NCBI GenBank assembly: GCA_025964065.1
Contig: JAOPZO010000188.1
Span: 1 to 15,554 of the forward strand
Source of the DNA: Solirubrobacterales bacterium
GTDB taxonomy: Bacteria; Actinomycetota; Thermoleophilia; Solirubrobacterales; Solirubrobacteraceae
DNA length: 15,554 nt
Direction: 5' to 3'
The notes below the pieces were generated by a model. The model searched no databases. It was not told the origin of the DNA and worked only from the letters and a program-made list of their open reading frames with translations. This document shows positions 12,886 to 15,554 of the stretch, piece after piece (the first letter of the stretch is position 1; every line of letters begins with the position of its first letter). The position numbers were made by a program, and so were the translations under genes.

Positions 12886-13620
12886 ATGGCCCCGCCCGTC
12901 ATCGGCATCTGCACGAGCCTCGAGCCCGTCCGCTTCGGCGTGTGGCACGAGCTCGCCGCCTTCAGCCCCTACTCGTACTGCCAGGCCGTCCAGCGTGCGG
13001 GCGGCCTCGCGCTGCTGCTCGCGCCCGACCCCCGCGTGACCGCGGATCCCGACGCGATGCTCGACCTGGTCGACGGGCTCGTCCTGGCGGGCGGGGTCGA
13101 CGTGGACCCCGCGAGCTACGGGCAGGAGCCGCACCCCGAGACCCGGGGCTGGACGCCGGAGCGCGACGCGTTCGAGCTCGCGCTCGCGAGCCGGGCGCTG
13201 GAGCGCGACCTCCCGCTCCTCGGGATCTGCCGGGGCATGCAGGTCCTGAACGTCGCCCGGGGCGGCACGCTGATCCAGCACCTGCCCGACGTCGTGGAGC
13301 ACGAGGACCACCGCCGCACCGCGGGCACCTTCGCCGGGAACGACCACGACGTCGCGCTCACCCCGGGCTCGCTGGCCGAGCGCGCGGCCGGAGAGCGGCT
13401 GCACCCGACGAAGTCCCATCACCACCAGGGCGTCGACCGCCTCGGCGAGGGGCTCGTCGTGACGGGGCGCGCGCTGCAGGACGAGCTGCCCGAGGCCCTC
13501 GAGGACCCGACGCGGCGCTTCGCGCTCGGGGTCCAGTGGCACCCGGAGGCCGACGACACGAGCCGCGTCGTCGGGGCGCTCGTCGAGGAGGCCCGCGACT
13601 ACGCGGCGGCACGAAGCTGA
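12886..13620 (+). CDS. Class I glutamine amidotransferase, gamma-glutamyl-GABA hydrolase (PuuD) family
   Basis: This 244-residue cytoplasmic hydrolase begins with the family-typical PVIGICTS and has the nucleophile elbow G113-IC115-RGMQ, with the remaining triad H219 and E221 in QWHPE. Also present are the substrate-side motif LVLAGGVDVDPASYG (65-79) and SHHHQGVDRLG (178-187). Family members release glutamate from gamma-glutamyl compounds such as gamma-glutamyl-GABA in putrescine breakdown, or act on other gamma-glutamyl amides; no other putrescine gene is next to it, so the substrate is open. ATG 12886 is preferred over an in-frame ATG at 12838 because it matches family length and has a TAGCCT box 7 nt upstream. 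Its 3' end overlaps the convergent sigma factor gene by 22 bp. Confidence 0.9.
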   Translation: MAPPVIGICTSLEPVRFGVWHELAAFSPYSYCQAVQRAGGLALLLAPDPRVTADPDAMLDLVDGLVLAGGVDVDPASYGQEPHPETRGWTPERDAFELALASRALERDLPLLGICRGMQVLNVARGGTLIQHLPDVVEHEDHRRTAGTFAGNDHDVALTPGSLAERAAGERLHPTKSHHHQGVDRLGEGLVVTGRALQDELPEALEDPTRRFALGVQWHPEADDTSRVVGALVEEARDYAAARS

Positions 13621-14168
13621 GCGAGGCCCTGCCGCGCGCGGCAGACGAGCGCCTTCGAGGCGCCCACGCTCACGTCGAGCTCGCCCGCGAGCTGCTCGTG
13701 GCTGCGGCCCTCCAGCTCGTGGCCGACGAGCGCGATGCGCTGCCGCGCGGGGAGGAGCCGGAGGTCCTGCACGAGCGCGGCGAGCTCCTCGCGCCGCAGG
13801 AGCGCCGCGTGCGGGTCGGCCGCCGCGTCGCCGAGCAGCGGCTCGAGCGGCTCGAGCGCCGTGGTGCGCACGGGCCGGCGCAGGCGGTCCAGGCAGGCGT
13901 TGCGGACGATGGCGTGCAGCCAGGGCTTGAGGGCGACGGGCCGCTCGTCCCTGCGCAGGGCGAGGAGCGCGCGCACGAGCGCGTCCTGCACGGCCTCCTC
14001 GGCGTCGTGGTGCGCGCCGTGCATGAGCCCGCGGGCGAACGCGGTGAGCGGCGCCTGGTAGCGGGCCACGACGGTCTCGAAGGCCTCCGGGCGGCCGGCG
14101 CGGAGGAGGGCGACGAGCTCCTCGTCGGTGCGGGTGTGGGCGGCGGTGGGGTGCGTGAGGACGGTCAT
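13599..14168 (-). CDS. ECF-type RNA polymerase sigma factor
   Basis: This 189-residue protein has the two-domain ECF layout. Region 2 is about residues 29-98 (AFETVVARYQ..., HHDAEEAVQDALVRAL, KPWLHAIVRNACLDRLRR) and region 4 about 135-184 (LPARQRIALVGHELEGRSHEQLAGELDVSVGASKALVCRARQGL is the helix-turn-helix). The start at ATG 14168 is supported by GGAG (14179-14176) 7 nt upstream; the open frame continues to 14315 but is Pro/Arg-rich filler. It has no anti-sigma gene next to it in the window. The closest candidate partner is the divergent FHA-HTH protein, which could respond to phosphorylation. It overlaps the end of the amidotransferase gene by 22 bp. The target genes are unknown. Confidence 0.9.
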   Translation of the reverse strand: MTVLTHPTAAHTRTDEELVALLRAGRPEAFETVVARYQAPLTAFARGLMHGAHHDAEEAVQDALVRALLALRRDERPVALKPWLHAIVRNACLDRLRRPVRTTALEPLEPLLGDAAADPHAALLRREELAALVQDLRLLPARQRIALVGHELEGRSHEQLAGELDVSVGASKALVCRARQGLAQLRAAA

Positions 14169-14243
14169 GGCGGTACTCCGGTGTCGAGGGGCGCGAGCGG
14201 GTCTCGGGGTGTGGAGCGAGCTTCGGGGCGGCGGGGCGCCGCG

Positions 14244-14296
14244 CCCAGGACCCCCTGGGTCACCCCTCGGCACCCGGGGTGGGGCGATTCCCCACC
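14244..14296. promoter_or_regulatory. Cluster of inverted repeats between sigma factor and FHA genes
   Basis: The 180-bp divergent gap holds three dyads: CCCAGG/CCTGGG (14244-14249, 14254-14259), CACCCC/GGGGTG (14261-14266, 14276-14281) and GGTGGGG/CCCCACC (14278-14284, 14290-14296, loop CGATT). The last two overlap, so they could be alternative structures or overlapping operator sites controlling both genes. GC-rich background makes some chance dyads likely. Confidence 0.35.
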
Positions 14297-14348
14297 TTGG
14301 TGCGGGTCCGATCACGGGTGCGCCGCGCGCCCTGCCATCCTGGGCCGG

Positions 14349-15035
14349 GTGGACGGGCCCTCACCCATCGCCGCGCACGCCGCGAGCCCCGCGGAGCTCC
14401 GCGACCGCATCGAGGCCGAGCGTCGCGGGCGCCCCTTCCTCGTGCTTCGGGAGGACGACGGGGTGCAGCGGCTCATCGAGATCTCGGACACCCCGGGGGA
14501 CCGCGTCTCCGTCGGCCGCGGCACCCAGAACGACGTCGCGCTCCCGTGGGACACGGAGGTCTCGCGCCTCCACGCCGAGCTCGAGTGCCTCGGGGGCGAG
14601 TGGACGGTCTCCGACGACGGGCTCTCCCGGAACGGCACCTACGTCAACGCGACGCGCATCCAGGGCCGGCAGCGGCTGCGGGACGGGGACGTCCTGCGGG
14701 TGGGCCGCACCACGATCGCCTACCGGCGCCCGCAGACCGAGGACTCCCGGCCGACCCAGGTCGCGGGCGCGGGGCCGCAGCTCGCAGAGCTCCCGCCGAC
14801 CCAGCGCGCGGTGCTCGTCGCGCTCGCCCGGCCCTACAAGCTCGACGAGTTCGCGACTCCCGCGCCGAACCAGGTCATCGCGGACGAGCTGCACCTGAGC
14901 GTCGACGCGGTGAAGGGCCACCTGCGCTCGCTCTTCGTCCGCTTCGGGATCGAGCACCTGCCGCAGAACCAGAAGCGCTCGCGGCTCGTGGCCGAGGCGC
15001 TGCAGAGCGGGCTCGTCACCGTACGCGAGCTGTAG
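14349..15035 (+). CDS. FHA domain protein with C-terminal helix-turn-helix
   Basis: From GTG 14349 this is a 228-residue cytoplasmic protein. Residues about 50-126 form a forkhead-associated domain with the phosphothreonine-binding set: G56-R57, S72-R73, H75 and N95-G-T97 (VGRGTQNDV, VSRLHAEL, SRNGTYVN). Residues about 145-228 are a DNA-binding-like region (LPPTQRAVLVALARP, then NQVIADELHLSVDAVKGHLRSLFVRFG), resembling a winged or LuxR-like helix-turn-helix. The pair suggests a regulator that recognises a Thr-phosphorylated partner, probably through a Ser/Thr kinase encoded elsewhere. It is divergent from the ECF sigma factor, with inverted repeats between. The start is uncertain: no ribosome binding site is seen, but CATCCT lies 7 nt upstream, a weak leaderless match. 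Confidence 0.85.
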   Translation: MDGPSPIAAHAASPAELRDRIEAERRGRPFLVLREDDGVQRLIEISDTPGDRVSVGRGTQNDVALPWDTEVSRLHAELECLGGEWTVSDDGLSRNGTYVNATRIQGRQRLRDGDVLRVGRTTIAYRRPQTEDSRPTQVAGAGPQLAELPPTQRAVLVALARPYKLDEFATPAPNQVIADELHLSVDAVKGHLRSLFVRFGIEHLPQNQKRSRLVAEALQSGLVTVREL

Positions 15036-15062
15036 GCGCTCCTGGCAGACGCGGGCGAGCCC

Positions 15063-15554
15063 CTACGGCGCGAAGTCGACGCGAGCGACCGCGTTGTCCG
15101 CCAGCAGCGTGAACCAGGCGGTGGTGCCGCGCACCGCGACCGCGGAGGGGTTGCCGCCGATCTCGACGGGCTGCCCGACCACCTTGCCCGTGGCCGCGTC
15201 GATGCGGGTGGCGGTGCCGTCGAGGGCGTTCGCGACCCAGACGACCCCGCGGCCCACGGCGATTCCGCGCGGCTCGTTGCCCACCCCGATGCGCCGGATC
15301 GCCCGGCTCTCGAGGTCGATGCGGCTCACGGAGCCGTCGTCGTTGGAGACCCAGACGGCGCCCTGGCCGACCGCGACGCGCTGGGGGTCGCCGCCGAGCA
15401 CGAGGCGGTCGCGCTCCCCCGTGGCGACGTCGATGCGGGTGACCGTCGCGCGGCGCCGGCCGACGACCCAGACGGCGTCGTCGCCCACCGCGAGGTCCTG
15501 GACGCCGTCCGGGAGGACGAGCGCGGCGCGAGCGAGGGCGCCCGTGCCCGGGTC
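15063..15554 (-). CDS. YVTN-type beta-propeller repeat protein, C-terminal part (cut by right window edge)
   Basis: The minus-strand frame is open from the right edge to a TAG at 15063 (163 codons seen). It shows about four repeats of roughly 40 residues with the pattern GxxAVWVxN...VxRID-TG....GxxPxxxAVG: for example GAVWVSNDDGSVSRIDLES and GVVWVANALDGTATRIDAAT. These are blades of a YVTN/NHL-like beta-propeller, often extracytoplasmic or fused to a regulator or kinase in actinobacteria. The true N-terminus and any partner domain lie beyond the window. A GTG at 15488 lies inside a repeat and is not a real start. It converges on the FHA-HTH gene with 27 bp between them. Confidence 0.82.
   Translation of the reverse strand, partial: DPGTGALARAALVLPDGVQDLAVGDDAVWVVGRRRATVTRIDVATGERDRLVLGGDPQRVAVGQGAVWVSNDDGSVSRIDLESRAIRRIGVGNEPRGIAVGRGVVWVANALDGTATRIDAATGKVVGQPVEIGGNPSAVAVRGTTAWFTLLADNAVARVDFAP

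Noticed and set aside
12942..14348. Open frame that would extend the FHA protein upstream by over 460 residues
   Set aside because: It reads through the amidotransferase gene and antisense to the sigma gene with no domain; GTG 14349 begins just before the recognisable part.
1..15554. CRISPR arrays, tRNA/rRNA genes, insertion sequences, toxin-antitoxin or defence genes
   Set aside because: No regularly spaced repeats, no recognisable structural RNA, transposase or nuclease motifs were seen on either strand.

Overview
The window is very GC-rich and densely coded, with mostly ATG starts, some GTG starts and little intergenic space. It looks like a chromosomal segment of a high-GC actinobacterium. 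The mix of an FHA-HTH regulator, a small ECF sigma factor, YVTN-type propeller repeats and two cytochrome c oxidase clusters fits the class Thermoleophilia (Solirubrobacterales-like). That placement is inference from style and gene content, not from a marker gene. I see no rRNA, tRNA, CRISPR array, insertion sequence or phage gene.

The centre (about 2.1-12.0 kb) is respiratory and is read almost entirely on the minus strand. It holds two complete catalytic cores of heme-copper oxidase. The upstream unit (11961 down to 7936) is ctaC-ctaD-ctaB, then a 36-codon membrane microprotein and a 77-residue membrane protein. Its CtaD carries the GHPEVY glutamate motif (type A1) and its CtaC has CuA but no heme c. 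The downstream unit (6739 down to 2113) is a caa3 oxidase: CtaC with CuA plus a fused C-terminal cytochrome c (CAACH), CtaD with the YSHPAV motif (type A2) and an unusual two-helix N-terminal extension, a tandem-repeat USP-like protein, CtaE, and another 36-codon membrane microprotein. The only subunit III gene (ctaE) and the only heme O synthase gene (ctaB) seen here lie in different units, so the two may share parts. Between them lie a plus-strand two-CBS-domain protein and a minus-strand stand-alone AraC-type DNA-binding protein, divergently arranged around a region with two palindromes.

Left of the oxidases are a GNAT acetyltransferase, a plus-strand lipoprotein that fuses a c-type cytochrome to a cupredoxin (a probable membrane-tethered electron carrier), a small zinc-ribbon protein and the start of another lipoprotein cut by the window edge. 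Right of the oxidases are an enoyl-CoA hydratase/isomerase-family protein divergent from a PuuD-like class I glutamine amidotransferase, an ECF sigma factor divergent from an FHA-HTH protein, and the C-terminal part of a beta-propeller protein cut by the right edge.

A recurring signal is a -10-like hexamer of form TAGNNT placed 6-9 nt before the start codon of eight genes, usually without a Shine-Dalgarno sequence. This suggests that leaderless or near-leaderless transcription is common here. Other leads are the two microproteins at the ends of the oxidase units, the cytochrome c-cupredoxin fusion, and the USP-like gene inside the caa3 operon.
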